A program made the translations under genes and the position numbers. The notes below the pieces were generated by a model. The model did no database searches. It had not been told where the DNA came from and was given only the letters and a program-made list of their open reading frames with translations. From Nitratireductor kimnyeongensis (lineage in GTDB: Bacteria; Pseudomonadota; Alphaproteobacteria; Rhizobiales; Rhizobiaceae), in contig NZ_CP078143.1 in assembly GCF_019891395.1 (NCBI RefSeq), positions 3,423,001-3,487,000 of the forward strand: a stretch of DNA of 64,000 bases. Reading direction: 5' to 3'. Below are positions 1 through 9,477 of the stretch, piece after piece (within the stretch, counting starts at the first letter, position 1; each line of letters starts with the position of its first letter).

Positions 1-561
1 GATGGAATCGTCCAGATTGTACATGGCCATCGCCACGCCGGAGGAGGGGGCGTCGAACACTTCGTGCTCGATGGTCTCGCCGTCTTCGCCAACGAACTTG
101 ATGGTCAGCTTGCCCTTGCCGGGGAATTTGAAATCGGTGGCGCGGTACTGGTCGCCAAAGGCGTGACGGCCAACGATGATCGGCTGCGTCCAGCCCGGAA
201 CCAGGCGTGGAACGTTCTTCATGATGATCGGCTCGCGGAAGATCACACCGCCCAAAATGTTGCGGATCGTGCCGTTGGGCGAACGGTACATGCGCTTCAG
301 GCCGAATTCCTCCACGCGCGCCTCATCCGGTGTGATGGTGGCGCATTTCACGCCGACGCCGTATTTCTTGATCGCTTCGGCCGCATCGACGGTGATCTGG
401 TCGTCGGTCTCGTCACGGGCCTCGATGCCGAGATCATAATATTTCAGATCAATGTCGAGATAGGGGTGGATCAGCTTTTCCTTGATGAACTGCCAGATGA
501 TCCGCGTCATCTCATCGCCGTCGAGCTCGACGACCGGATTGTCCACCTTGATCTTACCCAT
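1..561 (-). CDS. icd: NADP-dependent isocitrate dehydrogenase, N-terminal part (truncated by window edge)
   Basis: Converts isocitrate to 2-oxoglutarate and CO2 with NADP in the cytosolic TCA cycle. The frame reads from an ATG at 561 with N-terminus [20 protein letters not shown] and runs off the left edge after about 187 codons. The N-terminal strand, the [21 protein letters not shown] substrate-loop region (around residues 78-98) and the [19 protein letters not shown] stretch match the dimeric eukaryote-like (subfamily II) Icd that is usual in Hyphomicrobiales; the full family length is about 400 residues. It is divergent from the 787 gene, so the 225 bases between them carry both promoters. 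The assignment is secure; only the C-terminus is missing. Confidence 0.95.
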   Translation of the reverse strand, partial: MGKIKVDNPVVELDGDEMTRIIWQFIKEKLIHPYLDIDLKYYDLGIEARDETDDQITVDAAEAIKKYGVGVKCATITPDEARVEEFGLKRMYRSPNGTIRNILGGVIFREPIIMKNVPRLVPGWTQPIIVGRHAFGDQYRATDFKFPGKGKLTIKFVGEDGETIEHEVFDAPSSGVAMAMYNLDDSI

Positions 562-786
562 GAAAAAGCTCCGCAATTGTGGTGTGAAACAACGCGGCGA
601 AGAAGGGCCGCGCAAAGGTCGGCTGCCCTATAGCATCCCTTGCAGAAAGCGCAAAGCGGGGAGCCATGATTTGCTGGGCGGTCGTGGGGCGAAAGGTCAG
701 ACTTTGGTTCCAGAAGCGGTATCTGTGGGTGAATTCGGACTGGTTCTGGTGCAAATTCACTCAAAAGCTCCTGTTTGGAGTGTGTT

Positions 787-2913
787 GTGAGACCCGTCAC
801 CGACGCCACACCTCTGATCGCCGCCAATGCGGTGGCTTTCGACACCGAGACCACCGGTCTTGATGTAAAGGAAGCGCGCATCCTGCAGCTTGGTGGCATG
901 GCTTTGGTAGACGGTTTGCTTCGGCCAGACGATATGTTCGATACACTGGTCGATCCAGGCATTCCCGTCCCGCCGCGCTCCACGGCCATTCATGGCATTA
1001 CGGGTCAGATGCTGCGTACAGCACCCGGCTTTGCTGAAGCATGGCCGCGCTTTGAGATCTATCGCGGCGGCCGCCTTCTGGTCGGTTATGCGCTTGGCTT
1101 CGATCTGGCCGTGCTTGAGCGTGAAGCGCACAGGACCGGTCTGCTTTGGCAGGCGCCAAGAACGCTCTGCGTGCGCATGCTCGCCGGTCTTGTCAATCCA
1201 CACCTGCCCGATGCCTCCCTGGAGGCGATTGCTGCTTGGTTGGAGGTGGATACGTCCGGGCGCCACCGGGCAACCGCAGATGCGCGCATTGCAGGAGAAA
1301 TCTTCATCGCGCTGGCACCACATCTGGCAGAACGCGGCATACGCACGGTCGCCGAGGCCGAGCGCGCCTCAAGCCTGCGCTCACAGGCCCTGCGCCAGCA
1401 GGCGCAAGCCGGGTGGAGCGAGCCCTTCCTACGCCGCAGCGGTGCTGTCCGACATGCGCTAGAAGCCATGGATCCCTATGCTTTCCGCCATCGTGTGCGG
1501 GAAGCCGCATCGCCTGAGCCGGTCGTGGTGCGTGACGACATAGTGTTATTGGATGCCGCACGCCTCATGGCAGAGCGCCGCATCAGTTCGCTTCTCCTTG
1601 CAGCGGATGGACAAGCGGGCAGCCCTGTCTCCCACTATTCCATCGTTACCGAGCGGGATATCCTGCGGGCCGTTGCCGACAGAGGCAGTGCCACACTGGC
1701 CGAACCTGCGTCGGCCATCGCGTCAAAGCCGGTGATCGCGGTGGGAGACGACGCATTTTTCTATCAGGCGCTGGGCCTGATGAGCCGAAAGAGAATTCGG
1801 CATTTGGCGGTCTCGGATGGCAGTGGAAACCTGGCTGGCGTGCTCTCTTCCCGTGATTTTCTGAAGTTCCGGGCTGGGGCCGCTGTCGACCTCCAGGCGC
1901 GGATTGAAAACGCGCGAACACCCGCCGATCTTGCTGGTGCATGGTCGCGTGTCGCGGTCATCGCCTCAGCGCTTATCGATGAAGAGACCGACACGCGCAT
2001 CATTGCCGAAATCATTTCCGGTATTCTGTGTTCCATCACCGCGAGCGCCTGCGGCATGGCTCGGCGTGAAATGGAAGCCGCAGGTCGGGGCGCCCCGCCG
2101 GTTCCGTTCGCCGTGATGGTTCTGGGTTCGGGCGGGCGGGGCGAAAGCCTGCTGGCAGCAGATCAGGACAATGCCATAATCTTTTCAAAGGGTGCGCCCG
2201 ATGGGGGCGAAGACAGCTGGTTTGGAGTATTTTCCGAAAAGTTCACCGACCATCTCCACTCCGCAGCGATCCCTCTTTGCAAGGGTGGTGTGATGGCGCG
2301 CAATCCCGCCTGGCGCGGATCGGCGGAAACCTGGCGCGGACGTGTGGATGGGTGGGTATCAAAGGCGAGACCGCAAGACCTCCTCAATGTCGATATTTTT
2401 TACGATCTCCGGGCGGTTTATGGGGAAGAGCGGCTGGTCACCGAGCTTTCAGCCCATGCATGGAAGAAGGGGGCGGAACGCGTTGAGTTCGTCAAGCTCC
2501 TGGGTGAAAGCGTGCGCAATATTGCCAATCCCTTCACTATTTTTGGCGGGTTCCGGCGGGACGAAGGACGCCTGGATCTGAAGCTCCATGGCCTGTTTCC
2601 GATTTGCGCATTCGCCCGGGCGCTCTCCATCCGCCATCATCTGCCGCATGCCTCCACCCGCGCCCGTCTGGAAGCACTCGCCGATGTGTCTGCAATGCCT
2701 CGCAGCGATCTGCTCGCGCTGCGCGATGCCCACCGATTCTTCTTGGCGCGTGTGCTGGAACAACAGGTGGAAGACATCGCTGCCGGGATACCGCTCTCCA
2801 ACCGGATCGCTGTCGATCGCCTCGCACCGACTCAGCAGAAGACGCTGAAGGAGGCTCTCAGGGCGGTCGCGATCATTCCAGAACTTGTCCGAAGCGCGAT
2901 GTTCGCAAACTGA
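787..2913 (+). CDS. DnaQ-type exonuclease / CBS pair / DUF294 nucleotidyltransferase fusion protein
   Basis: About 708 residues with four modules. Residues about 15-185 form a DEDDh 3'-5' exonuclease fold (FDTETTGL, GYALGFD, and the H-x4-D of HRATADA, so the catalytic set appears intact). Residues about 245-360 form two CBS domains, which usually sense adenosyl nucleotides. A nucleotidyltransferase follows with GSGGRGE near 447 and DQDN near 459, like DUF294/GlnD-type proteins, then a helical DUF294 C-terminal domain. The GTG at 787 is preferred because GGAG lies 6 bases upstream; an in-frame TTG at 775 is the alternative. Family members are predicted signalling proteins of unknown substrate. 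Its neighbours (icd, tRNA methyltransferase) do not reveal its role. Confidence 0.85.
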   Translation: MRPVTDATPLIAANAVAFDTETTGLDVKEARILQLGGMALVDGLLRPDDMFDTLVDPGIPVPPRSTAIHGITGQMLRTAPGFAEAWPRFEIYRGGRLLVGYALGFDLAVLEREAHRTGLLWQAPRTLCVRMLAGLVNPHLPDASLEAIAAWLEVDTSGRHRATADARIAGEIFIALAPHLAERGIRTVAEAERASSLRSQALRQQAQAGWSEPFLRRSGAVRHALEAMDPYAFRHRVREAASPEPVVVRDDIVLLDAARLMAERRISSLLLAADGQAGSPVSHYSIVTERDILRAVADRGSATLAEPASAIASKPVIAVGDDAFFYQALGLMSRKRIRHLAVSDGSGNLAGVLSSRDFLKFRAGAAVDLQARIENARTPADLAGAWSRVAVIASALIDEETDTRIIAEIISGILCSITASACGMARREMEAAGRGAPPVPFAVMVLGSGGRGESLLAADQDNAIIFSKGAPDGGEDSWFGVFSEKFTDHLHSAAIPLCKGGVMARNPAWRGSAETWRGRVDGWVSKARPQDLLNVDIFYDLRAVYGEERLVTELSAHAWKKGAERVEFVKLLGESVRNIANPFTIFGGFRRDEGRLDLKLHGLFPICAFARALSIRHHLPHASTRARLEALADVSAMPRSDLLALRDAHRFFLARVLEQQVEDIAAGIPLSNRIAVDRLAPTQQKTLKEALRAVAIIPELVRSAMFAN

Positions 2914-2962
2914 TCAATGCATGCTTTACCGCGGCGCATGAAGCGGGTAACAGCAGCCCATC

Positions 2963-3751
2963 ATGGCAGGAACAGACAAACAGCAGAACATGCTCGCAGA
3001 AGGTCCCGCAATCATTCTGGTGGAGCCGCAGCTGGGCGAAAACATCGGCATGGTCGCGCGCGCCATGGCCAATTTCGGTCTGGCGGAGCTTCGGCTTGTC
3101 AGCCCGCGCGATGGCTGGCCGAACGAAAAGGCGCGTGCGGCGGCAAGCCGCGCCGACCATGTGATCGACGCGGCCTCGGTCTTTGCGACTCCAGCGGAAG
3201 CGGTGGCGGATCTGAATTTTGTCCTCGCCACCACTGCGCGCCCGCGCGACAATTTCAAACCCGTGCGCGGCCCGGTCGAAGCCGCTGCCGATCTGCGAAG
3301 CCGCTTTGCCGGTGGCCAGAAGACCGGCATCCTTTTCGGGCGCGAACGCTGGGGACTCACCAATGAGGAGGTGGCGCTTGCCGACGAGATCGTCACCTTT
3401 CCGGTCAATCCGGCGTTTGCCTCGCTCAACATAGCGCAGGCGGTCCTGCTCATGTCCTATGAGTGGATCAAGACGGGCGATCAGGCTGTCCGCCCCCCCG
3501 AGATCGCGCTCGCACCCGCCGAAAAGCTCCATATCGAAAGTCTTATGAGCTATCTCGACAAGGTGCTGGACGAGCGTGGGTATTTCCGCACCGATGACAA
3601 GAAGCCGAAGATGATGGACAATCTGCGGGCGTTGTTCACACGTCCGGGATATACCGTTGAAGAGCTCGCGGTTCTGCGCGGCGTGTTGCGTTCTCTGGAG
3701 AAATTCTCTCCGAGGAATCCGCGCGGCTCTGGCGCGCCCGACGAAGGGTGA
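2963..3751 (+). CDS. trmJ: SPOUT-family RNA 2'-O-methyltransferase, TrmJ-like
   Basis: A 262-residue member of the TrmH/SpoU (SPOUT) methyltransferase family, which transfers a methyl group from SAM to a ribose 2'-OH of RNA. The three knot motifs are visible: [13 protein letters not shown] near residue 27 (motif 1), [12 protein letters not shown] near 125 (motif 2) and [11 protein letters not shown] near 153 (motif 3). The C-terminal extension of about 90 residues resembles TrmJ (246 residues in E. coli), which modifies position 32 of tRNA. Some homologues are annotated only as tRNA/rRNA methyltransferase, so the exact target is inferred. The stop codon lies 2 bases before the murI ATG, so the two are probably co-transcribed. 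Confidence 0.88.
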   Translation: MAGTDKQQNMLAEGPAIILVEPQLGENIGMVARAMANFGLAELRLVSPRDGWPNEKARAAASRADHVIDAASVFATPAEAVADLNFVLATTARPRDNFKPVRGPVEAAADLRSRFAGGQKTGILFGRERWGLTNEEVALADEIVTFPVNPAFASLNIAQAVLLMSYEWIKTGDQAVRPPEIALAPAEKLHIESLMSYLDKVLDERGYFRTDDKKPKMMDNLRALFTRPGYTVEELAVLRGVLRSLEKFSPRNPRGSGAPDEG

Positions 3752-3753
3752 TC

Positions 3754-4545
3754 ATGGAAACCCGGCCGATCCTTTTCTTCGATTCAGGCATTGGCGGCCT
3801 GTCGGTGGTCAAGGAGGCGCGCATTCTTCTGCCGGGCAGGCCTTATGTATATGTTGCCGATGATGCGGCTTTTCCCTATGGCGCATGGGAGGAGAAAGCA
3901 CTCCTTGCGCGCATGGTCGCACTCTTTGCAGAGCTCATCGAGACCTACCGGCCGGCCATGTCGGTCATTGCCTGTAACACGGCGTCGACGCTCGCCATCC
4001 ATCGTTTGCGTGAAGCGTTTCCCGGTGAAGTCTTCGTCGGCACAGTGCCAGCCATCAAGCCCGCGGCCGAGCGCACACGATCCGGTCTCGTTTCGGTGCT
4101 TGCCACACCCGGCACAGTGAGGCGGCAATACACGCGCGACCTGATCCGTGATTATGCGGCCAAATGCCATGTTCGGCTCGTTGGCAGTGAAAGCCTGGCA
4201 GCTCTTGCCGAGCAGTATATGCGCGAAGGCTATGTGGATGAGGCGGCCGTGGAGCGGGAAATCGCCCCCTGTTTCGTAGAGCAGGACGGAAAGCGCACAG
4301 ACATCGTGGTGTTGGCCTGCACACACTATCCGTTTCTGGTGAACCGCATGCGCAAGACCGCTCCCTGGCCCGTAGACTGGATCGACACATCCGAAGCGAT
4401 TGCAAGGCGCGCCCTCACGCTGGCAGCGGATCTGCCTTTGCCTTCCGCCGCTACGGCTGGACAGGATATCGCGCATTTCACCTCCGGCGCGCCGGTGGAG
4501 GGCTATCGCCGTCTTGTGACAGGGTTCGGGTTCAAGGCGCGCTGA
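3754..4545 (+). CDS. murI: Glutamate racemase
   Basis: Interconverts L- and D-glutamate to supply D-Glu for peptidoglycan in the cytosol. The 263-residue protein has the expected active-site features: DSG at residues 10-12, the first catalytic cysteine in ACNTAST (Cys74) and the second in LACTHYP (Cys189), plus PYG near 41. The start at 3754 is preferred over a GTG at 3748 because the ATG gives the usual N-terminus and has AAGGG about 6 bases upstream. It follows the TrmJ-like gene almost without a gap. Its last 43 bases overlap the 3' end of the convergent LysR gene. Confidence 0.95.
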   Translation: METRPILFFDSGIGGLSVVKEARILLPGRPYVYVADDAAFPYGAWEEKALLARMVALFAELIETYRPAMSVIACNTASTLAIHRLREAFPGEVFVGTVPAIKPAAERTRSGLVSVLATPGTVRRQYTRDLIRDYAAKCHVRLVGSESLAALAEQYMREGYVDEAAVEREIAPCFVEQDGKRTDIVVLACTHYPFLVNRMRKTAPWPVDWIDTSEAIARRALTLAADLPLPSAATAGQDIAHFTSGAPVEGYRRLVTGFGFKAR

Positions 4546-5474
4546 TCGGTCATTTGTTCTTGTCGACAGCTCTCGTGGCTCAGCTTTTCTTCCTGCAATG
4601 CTTGGAGAATCCAGTCTCTGAACGCCCGGATTTTTGGAGCGTTGCGACGGCCCTCCGGATAGACGAGCCAATATCCGAGCCCATCCGATTCCGTGCGCTC
4701 GAAGGGTCTTAGCAACAGTCCCGCTTCCAGCTCCGTCCGGTACATCGCAGGTGTGAGCATCGCCACCCCGCGCCCCGCGATAGCCGCCCGTGCAAGCATG
4801 CTCTGCCCCCCGAGTTTCGCCATAGCGGGGCGGTCGTCACTGTCAATTTTGATGTCGATGGCGCTGAACCAGATGGTCCACCAAGGGTCTCCAAGGTCGA
4901 GGAGAGGTAACTTCAAAAGATCCTCGGGTGTTGAGATGCCGCCAACGGTGTGGGCGAGCCTGGGGCTCAGCATCGGCGTAAAGTCGGCTTCGATCAGAAG
5001 GTGGCGCTCCAGCCCGGGCCACGGACCATGCCCGCCGCGAATCGCAACGTCGACATCCTCCGTGTTGAATGCCGCCAGCCGTTGTGTGGTTTCGAGCCGT
5101 ACCGACAATGTCGGGTGAAGCTCTTGAAAGGCATCGATCTTCTCCACAAGCCAGTTGGTGGCAAAGGTTTGCGCGGTGCTGATGGTGAATGTGCCCTCCA
5201 TCATGCCGCGGGCATTGGCATAGGCTGCAGAAAGCCGTTCAAATGCGTCGCTGACAGCCGGCGCGAACCGCTGGCCGGTTTCGGTCAGAGTGACCTGTCT
5301 TGGTCGACGGACGAATAAGGGCGTGCCGATCCGATCTTCGAGAATCTTGATCTGATAGCTGACAGCCGCTTGCGTCATGCCCAGCTCTTCGCCTGCTTTG
5401 GTAAAGCTGCCGTGGCGCGATGCGGCCTCGAAAGCGCGGACGGCCGCCAGTGGCGGAAGAATTGCACTGGTCAT
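4503..5474 (-). CDS. LysR-family transcriptional regulator, GcvA-like
   Basis: A 323-residue LysR regulator. The winged helix-turn-helix lies at about residues 8-65 ([20 protein letters not shown] then [13 protein letters not shown]), followed by a substrate-binding domain with the GcvA/AmpR-like pattern ([30 protein letters not shown]). The start at 5474 is chosen because TAAGGAG stands about 9 bases upstream; an in-frame start 33 bases further up has no Shine-Dalgarno. The target is not evident: no divergent enzyme gene is adjacent, and the divergent neighbour is the small ORF at 5591. The C-terminal arginine-rich tail is encoded inside the end of murI on the other strand. Confidence 0.9.
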   Translation of the reverse strand: MTSAILPPLAAVRAFEAASRHGSFTKAGEELGMTQAAVSYQIKILEDRIGTPLFVRRPRQVTLTETGQRFAPAVSDAFERLSAAYANARGMMEGTFTISTAQTFATNWLVEKIDAFQELHPTLSVRLETTQRLAAFNTEDVDVAIRGGHGPWPGLERHLLIEADFTPMLSPRLAHTVGGISTPEDLLKLPLLDLGDPWWTIWFSAIDIKIDSDDRPAMAKLGGQSMLARAAIAGRGVAMLTPAMYRTELEAGLLLRPFERTESDGLGYWLVYPEGRRNAPKIRAFRDWILQALQEEKLSHESCRQEQMTDQRALNPNPVTRRR

Positions 5475-5590
5475 GGATAAAATCTCCTTATGGCACCCGG
5501 TCGCCATTCGATTGGAAATTGGAGTTCAGAAGAGCGAAAACTTGACCACAAATCAACTCAGCTTTTCCTTGGTTAGATCGGGAAGTTGTC

Positions 5591-5788
5591 ATGGAACACG
5601 TTTTCCTTCATCGCTCCAGCGGGCGCGCGTCGCTCTGGCACTCTCTTCTGATATGGCTGAAGTTGCCGGGAAAGCGTAGGAGGGGTAGGCGGCGCGTGAT
5701 CGATCCGCGCGATGTCCCGGAACTGGTGCATCATGATGTTGGCTTGACGGATGTTCGTCCCCTCCGACCCAAATCCTATCGTGATTAG
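5591..5788 (+). CDS. Small basic protein, possibly DUF1127/YjiS-like
   Basis: A 65-residue ORF beginning MEHVFLHRSSG. Its second half, after a cluster of Arg/Lys residues (KRRRGRRR), reads DPRDVPELVHHDVGLTD, which resembles the DxxDL-x-DVGLxxxD ending of the DUF1127/YjiS small-protein family common in Hyphomicrobiales. It sits between the LysR promoter and the rpsD promoter on the plus strand. No strong Shine-Dalgarno is visible (GGGAAG about 6 bases upstream of ATG). Homology is a judgement from a short motif; a chance ORF cannot be excluded. Confidence 0.45.
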   Translation: MEHVFLHRSSGRASLWHSLLIWLKLPGKRRRGRRRVIDPRDVPELVHHDVGLTDVRPLRPKSYRD

Positions 5789-5796
5789 CGTTTCGG

Positions 5797-5825
5797 TTGA
5801 CATTTGCTCCGGTCTTCAATAATCA
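5797..5825 (+). promoter_or_regulatory. Predicted sigma-70 type promoter of rpsD
   Basis: A perfect TTGACA -35 box at 5797-5802 is followed after 17 bases by TAATCA at 5820-5825 as a weak -10. Transcription would start near 5832, giving a leader of about 169 nt before the rpsD ATG at 6001. Confidence 0.5.
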
Positions 5826-5956
5826 CCCGCACAAGCGCGATGGCTTTCCGGCTGCCGCGCTTTTTAACGTGTCCCGTGGACAAGCCGCATCAGCGTGCGT
5901 GGCATGTCCTGTCAGGCCTTGAAAACGAAGGCCAGAGGAGGGCGCGTTTCCTTCGT

Positions 5957-5985
5957 CCGGAGTGTTTCGCTCCGGGGTTTTTGAT
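5957..5985 (+). terminator. Terminator-like hairpin inside the rpsD leader
   Basis: CCGGAG at 5957-5962 pairs with CTCCGG at 5970-5975 around a 7-base loop and is followed by GGTTTTTG. This has the form of an intrinsic terminator but sits only about 16-25 bases upstream of the rpsD start, within its own presumed leader. It may act as an attenuator, or it may end a transcript from upstream. Confidence 0.5.
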
Positions 5986-6000
5986 TTGAAAGGGAATGCG

Positions 6001-6618
6001 ATGAGCAAACGCCATTCAGCAAAGTACAAACTTGATCGCCGTCTTGGCGAGAATATCTGGGGCCGTCCGAAGTCTCCGGTCAACCGTCGTGAATATGGCC
6101 CCGGCCAGCACGGTCAGCGCCGCAAGGGCAAGCTCTCAGACTTCGGTCTACAGCTGCGCGCCAAGCAGAAGCTGAAAGGTCACTACGGCGACATCTCGGA
6201 AAAGCAGTTCCGCAAGACCTACGACGAGGCAAACCGTCGCAAGGGCGACACCAACGAGAACCTGATCGGTCTCCTGGAGTCCCGCCTCGACGCCATCGTC
6301 TACCGCGCCAAGTTCGTTCCCACGATCTTCGCCGCGCGTCAGTTCGTGAACCACGGCCACGTTCTGGTCAACGGCCGCCGCGTCAACATCCCGTCCTACC
6401 GCTGCAAGGCCGGTGACGTGATCGAGGTCAAGGAAAAGTCGAAGCAGCTGGCCATCGTTCTGGAAGCAACGCAGCTCGCCGAGCGCGATGTTCCCGATTA
6501 TGTCGAGGCTGATCACAACAAGATGGTTGCCACCTATCTGCGCATGCCTTCGATCTCCGACGTGCCCTATGCGGTGCATATGGAGCCGAACCTGGTTGTC
6601 GAGTTCTACTCGCGCTGA
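6001..6618 (+). CDS. rpsD: 30S ribosomal protein S4
   Basis: A primary 16S rRNA-binding protein that nucleates assembly of the small-subunit body. The 205-residue sequence starts [18 protein letters not shown], with the S4 N-terminal domain (about residues 3-92) and the S4 RNA-binding domain ([20 protein letters not shown] onward, about 94-155). The length matches the alphaproteobacterial family. It stands alone, away from the alpha operon, as is normal in this group. The start has AAAGGGA about 5 bases upstream. A bulged hairpin with a T-run follows the stop codon. Confidence 0.97.
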   Translation: MSKRHSAKYKLDRRLGENIWGRPKSPVNRREYGPGQHGQRRKGKLSDFGLQLRAKQKLKGHYGDISEKQFRKTYDEANRRKGDTNENLIGLLESRLDAIVYRAKFVPTIFAARQFVNHGHVLVNGRRVNIPSYRCKAGDVIEVKEKSKQLAIVLEATQLAERDVPDYVEADHNKMVATYLRMPSISDVPYAVHMEPNLVVEFYSR

Positions 6619-6639
6619 TACGTTTCGACAGGTAATTCG

Positions 6640-6680
6640 GAAGGGGGCGTCCTGCCATTGGCCGGGCGCCTTCTTTTTTG
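6640..6680 (+). terminator. Rho-independent terminator downstream of rpsD
   Basis: GAAGG at 6640-6644 pairs with CCTTC at 6669-6673, and the stem continues after a small G bulge (CGTCC with CCGGGCG); six T residues follow. It lies 22 bases after the rpsD stop and 27 bases before the glycosyltransferase ATG. Confidence 0.7.
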
Positions 6681-6707
6681 TCTTCAGAGATTTATCGGGG
6701 TACTGCC

Positions 6708-8198
6708 ATGAAAGGACTGGCCAGGGCGTCCAGTGTGCGAATGGGCTTGTTGCTGGCCTTTTTCGTCGCATTGTGGACGGTTTATGCCAGCCTCACCCAG
6801 CTCAATCTCGATGGCTTTGGCGATATGCTGGAAAACTACTCCTGGGGCATTGCCTGGGAACAGGGGTATTACAAGCACCCACCGCTGTTCGCCTGGATCA
6901 CGGCAGCATGGTTTGCCGTGTTTCCCAATGAGGACTGGGCCTATTATCTCCTGTCGGCAGTCAACGGCGCAGCGCTCATGTTTGCGAGCTGGCGGATCGC
7001 CGTGCGGTTCCTCGATCCCTGGCGCGCGTTTCTGTCAACGGCGCTCTTCTTCTTTCTGCCGCCGGTCACATTCCTGGCTATAAAGTACAACGCCAATTCG
7101 GCCATGCTGCCTTTCTGGGCCGCGACCGTCTGGTTTTATCTGCGCTTTCTGGAAAAACGACGCTTCATTGATGCCGTAATTCTGGGTGCACTCGCGGCAG
7201 CTTCCGTGCTGATCAAGTATTTTTCGGCAGCACTACTGGGCGCGATCTGTCTTCATGTGCTTTTTGATCGCGAGGCACGTACACTGCTTTTGGAGCCTGT
7301 TGTCTGGGTCGCAAGCCTTGTGTTCCTGGTGTTGATGACACCGCATCTGGTCTGGCTTTTCGAGAACGAGTTTCTGCCGTTGACCTATGTCTCTGAACAG
7401 GGGGATGGCTCCCCGTGGATCGGGCTTACATCCGCGCCGCGTTTCCTCGCAGCCCTTTTGGCCTATCTGCTTCCAGTCGTTCTTGTTTTGCTGATCGCTA
7501 TCCTGCGCAACGGCCGCGGTCCCTGGTTTGACGCTGGAGAATTCCTTGCCTTGCGGAACACGCTGGCAGGGCGCGCGCTCTTGTGGACCGGTTTCGGTTC
7601 CCTCGCGCTGACACTTCTTCTTGGTATCGTGTTCACCGTGCAGTTCAGCTCGGTATGGGCGCTTCCACTGTATTTCTCAGCGCCGACCTTTCTGCTGTTG
7701 TTCGTAAAGTCTGGACGCCTGGAGGTACAGAAGGCCGCCATTCCCGCGATCGTGATGATCTATGGTGCCTGTCTTCTTGCCTTGTCGCCGATCATCTATG
7801 CCGAGGAAGCGAAAAACACCTCCCACTACAACAACGTGCCGGTTCGCACCCTCGCAGGGCAGATCGAGAGTGCGTGGTATGCGCGGTACGATTTACCGCT
7901 CGCCTATGTTGCCGGTGACAAGATACTGGCCAGCGGTATGACCTTCTACACGGCCTCTCGCCCCTATTCCATGCAGGCCAATTCCTATGCATTGACGCCT
8001 TGGATTGCCCCTGAGGATGTGGCTCGGAAGGGGATGCTCATTGCCTGTCTCGAAGGTCAGAAAGCGTGCTTGAACAAGGCGATAGAGTTATCGAACGGTG
8101 GGCGCGATACTCAGGATCTGACGGTTCCTGGCTTCGGTGGAGACAGAAGCTGGACGGTGCGGATTTTCTTTGTACCACCCACCGGAAACGGGCTTTGA
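6708..8198 (+). CDS. GT39-family membrane glycosyltransferase (ArnT/PMT-like)
   Basis: A 496-residue polytopic membrane protein of the glycosyltransferase family 39/83 superfamily, which transfers a sugar from a polyprenyl-phosphate donor to an acceptor on the periplasmic side. The N-terminal membrane helix is followed by the acidic loop DGFGDMLENY (Asp39/Glu42) and YKHPP at 55-59, the typical PMT/ArnT catalytic region, then about 10 hydrophobic segments and a soluble C-terminal domain. The ATG at 6708 is chosen because the upstream part of the frame is inside the rpsD terminator. It converges on GtrA, a deacetylase and a GT2 gene, which suggests a shared pathway. The acceptor (lipid A or another glycan) is unknown. 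Confidence 0.85.
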   Translation: MKGLARASSVRMGLLLAFFVALWTVYASLTQLNLDGFGDMLENYSWGIAWEQGYYKHPPLFAWITAAWFAVFPNEDWAYYLLSAVNGAALMFASWRIAVRFLDPWRAFLSTALFFFLPPVTFLAIKYNANSAMLPFWAATVWFYLRFLEKRRFIDAVILGALAAASVLIKYFSAALLGAICLHVLFDREARTLLLEPVVWVASLVFLVLMTPHLVWLFENEFLPLTYVSEQGDGSPWIGLTSAPRFLAALLAYLLPVVLVLLIAILRNGRGPWFDAGEFLALRNTLAGRALLWTGFGSLALTLLLGIVFTVQFSSVWALPLYFSAPTFLLLFVKSGRLEVQKAAIPAIVMIYGACLLALSPIIYAEEAKNTSHYNNVPVRTLAGQIESAWYARYDLPLAYVAGDKILASGMTFYTASRPYSMQANSYALTPWIAPEDVARKGMLIACLEGQKACLNKAIELSNGGRDTQDLTVPGFGGDRSWTVRIFFVPPTGNGL

Positions 8199-8269
8199 AG
8201 CCTTTTTCCGGAAATGGCTTGGTTTGCCGGAATTCGAGGTAAAACCCGTCGGTTTCGCCAAAAAGCTGG

Positions 8270-8671
8270 TCAAATTATCCGATTTTCGATGGACCATCGC
8301 GCGGCGAAAAAATTGAGGATCGCGCCGACGATGATCCCGACCAGCTTGGCCGCAAAGAGGCCGGTGAGGGGGGGCAGGAAATAGACGGCGAGCGACGATG
8401 ATCCAAGCGAGATGATGCTGCCGCTGACGGCAAACTTTGCAAATGCCTTGTGCAGGTTGAACCGTTCTCCGCGCTCGAATGTCCAACGCGAATTGACCGC
8501 GAAGGAAAAGATCACGGCAACGCCCCAACCCAAAAAATTGGCGACCAGCGCGGGGAAAGACAATGCGACAAGTGCGCTGAATGTAGCGAGGTCTATCAGC
8601 GTGTTCAAAAGCCCGACAATTGCAAATCGGCCAAGCTTTTTTGTAACGGGACGATCGGCCTGCCGGTTCAT
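8270..8671 (-). CDS. GtrA-like membrane protein (putative polyprenyl-phosphate-sugar flippase)
   Basis: A 133-residue protein with four predicted membrane segments and the GtrA-family pattern: FAIVGLLNTLIDLATF near residues 16-31, ANFLGWGVAVIFSFAVNSRWTF near 44-65, and a final helix ending NFFAARW. GtrA proteins are thought to move polyprenyl-phosphate-linked sugars across the inner membrane. Its ATG overlaps the TGA of the deacetylase gene (ATGA at 8668-8671), showing translational coupling. It is the last gene of the GT2-deacetylase-GtrA operon. The short hydrophobic family makes function prediction depend on context. Confidence 0.85.
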   Translation of the reverse strand: MNRQADRPVTKKLGRFAIVGLLNTLIDLATFSALVALSFPALVANFLGWGVAVIFSFAVNSRWTFERGERFNLHKAFAKFAVSGSIISLGSSSLAVYFLPPLTGLFAAKLVGIIVGAILNFFAARWSIENRII

Positions 8672-9477
8672 GACGCAGCACGTTTCAGATCGAGGGAAGC
8701 ACTTTGCAGGCGTAGGGGAAAGGCGTCGGAGGCGAGCGCATCCCGCTCCTCATGGCGGGCATCGGTGAACACGTCTCGCTGGCGCAGAACATCGTCCACC
8801 GTACCGGGATGGCACATAACTACGGCTCCATCCGGCGCCTTGTCCATGAAGAGATCGAGTGCGCGAGCAAAGGCACCCGGGCGACGCCAGTCATAGAAGC
8901 CGCAGAGGGGGCCTTCCACAACAAACCCGTGCCGGCGCATCTCGGCGTCGAAACCGCGCGCAAGAAGCCGCGCAACCACCACCTTTGCCTTCACGAGCGC
9001 AGGGACCGCGCGCAGGGTCGGCGAACCGCGAAGCCAGGGGCGTTCGCTCATTGAGCGATCAGCGAAGCGCCTTGCAAGCCATCCCCGGACAGCCGGCAGA
9101 AAATGGACATGCTGATGACCGTCGATGAATTCGGGATCTTGACCGAAGGCCTCGCGAAAGCGGTCAAGCTGGGCATCGGCCTCAATGCCAATTGTTTTGG
9201 CGTCGTGGCTCGCGAGCAGGCGCTTCAGGTTCGGCATCGTCCGACCTGTGGACAGGGCGGGGAAGTCGGTGAGGGTGAGATGCATGCCGACCGCGAAGGG
9301 ACCACCAATTGCGGCAAGGGCGCGGGCCTCGCTCGACCAGTCATCGAAGAGCGTCATGCAGCCCGTGCCGCTCAGGTGTCCGGCCGCCAGCAGCGTGCGG
9401 ATGGTCTCGCTGACACCGGGCGAAAAGCCGTAGTCGTCCGCGATCAGCCAGATCGAGCGCGCGCCGGGCTCAGCCAT
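8668..9477 (-). CDS. ChbG/HpnK (YdjC) family deacetylase, NaxD-like by context
   Basis: A 269-residue YdjC-superfamily carbohydrate deacetylase. The metal and catalytic residues are visible: [11 protein letters not shown] with Asp14-Asp15, GMHLTLTD with His66, and [10 protein letters not shown] with Asp119, His121 and His125. Family members remove an N-acetyl group from chito-oligosaccharides (ChbG), hopanoid GlcNAc (HpnK) or undecaprenyl-phosphate GalNAc (NaxD of Francisella). Placement between a GT2 that would make a polyprenyl-phosphate sugar and a GtrA flippase points to a lipid-linked sugar as substrate. The ATG at 9477 starts 8 bases inside the end of the GT2 gene; longer starts lie deep inside that gene. 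Confidence 0.85.
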   Translation of the reverse strand: MAEPGARSIWLIADDYGFSPGVSETIRTLLAAGHLSGTGCMTLFDDWSSEARALAAIGGPFAVGMHLTLTDFPALSTGRTMPNLKRLLASHDAKTIGIEADAQLDRFREAFGQDPEFIDGHQHVHFLPAVRGWLARRFADRSMSERPWLRGSPTLRAVPALVKAKVVVARLLARGFDAEMRRHGFVVEGPLCGFYDWRRPGAFARALDLFMDKAPDGAVVMCHPGTVDDVLRQRDVFTDARHEERDALASDAFPLRLQSASLDLKRAAS

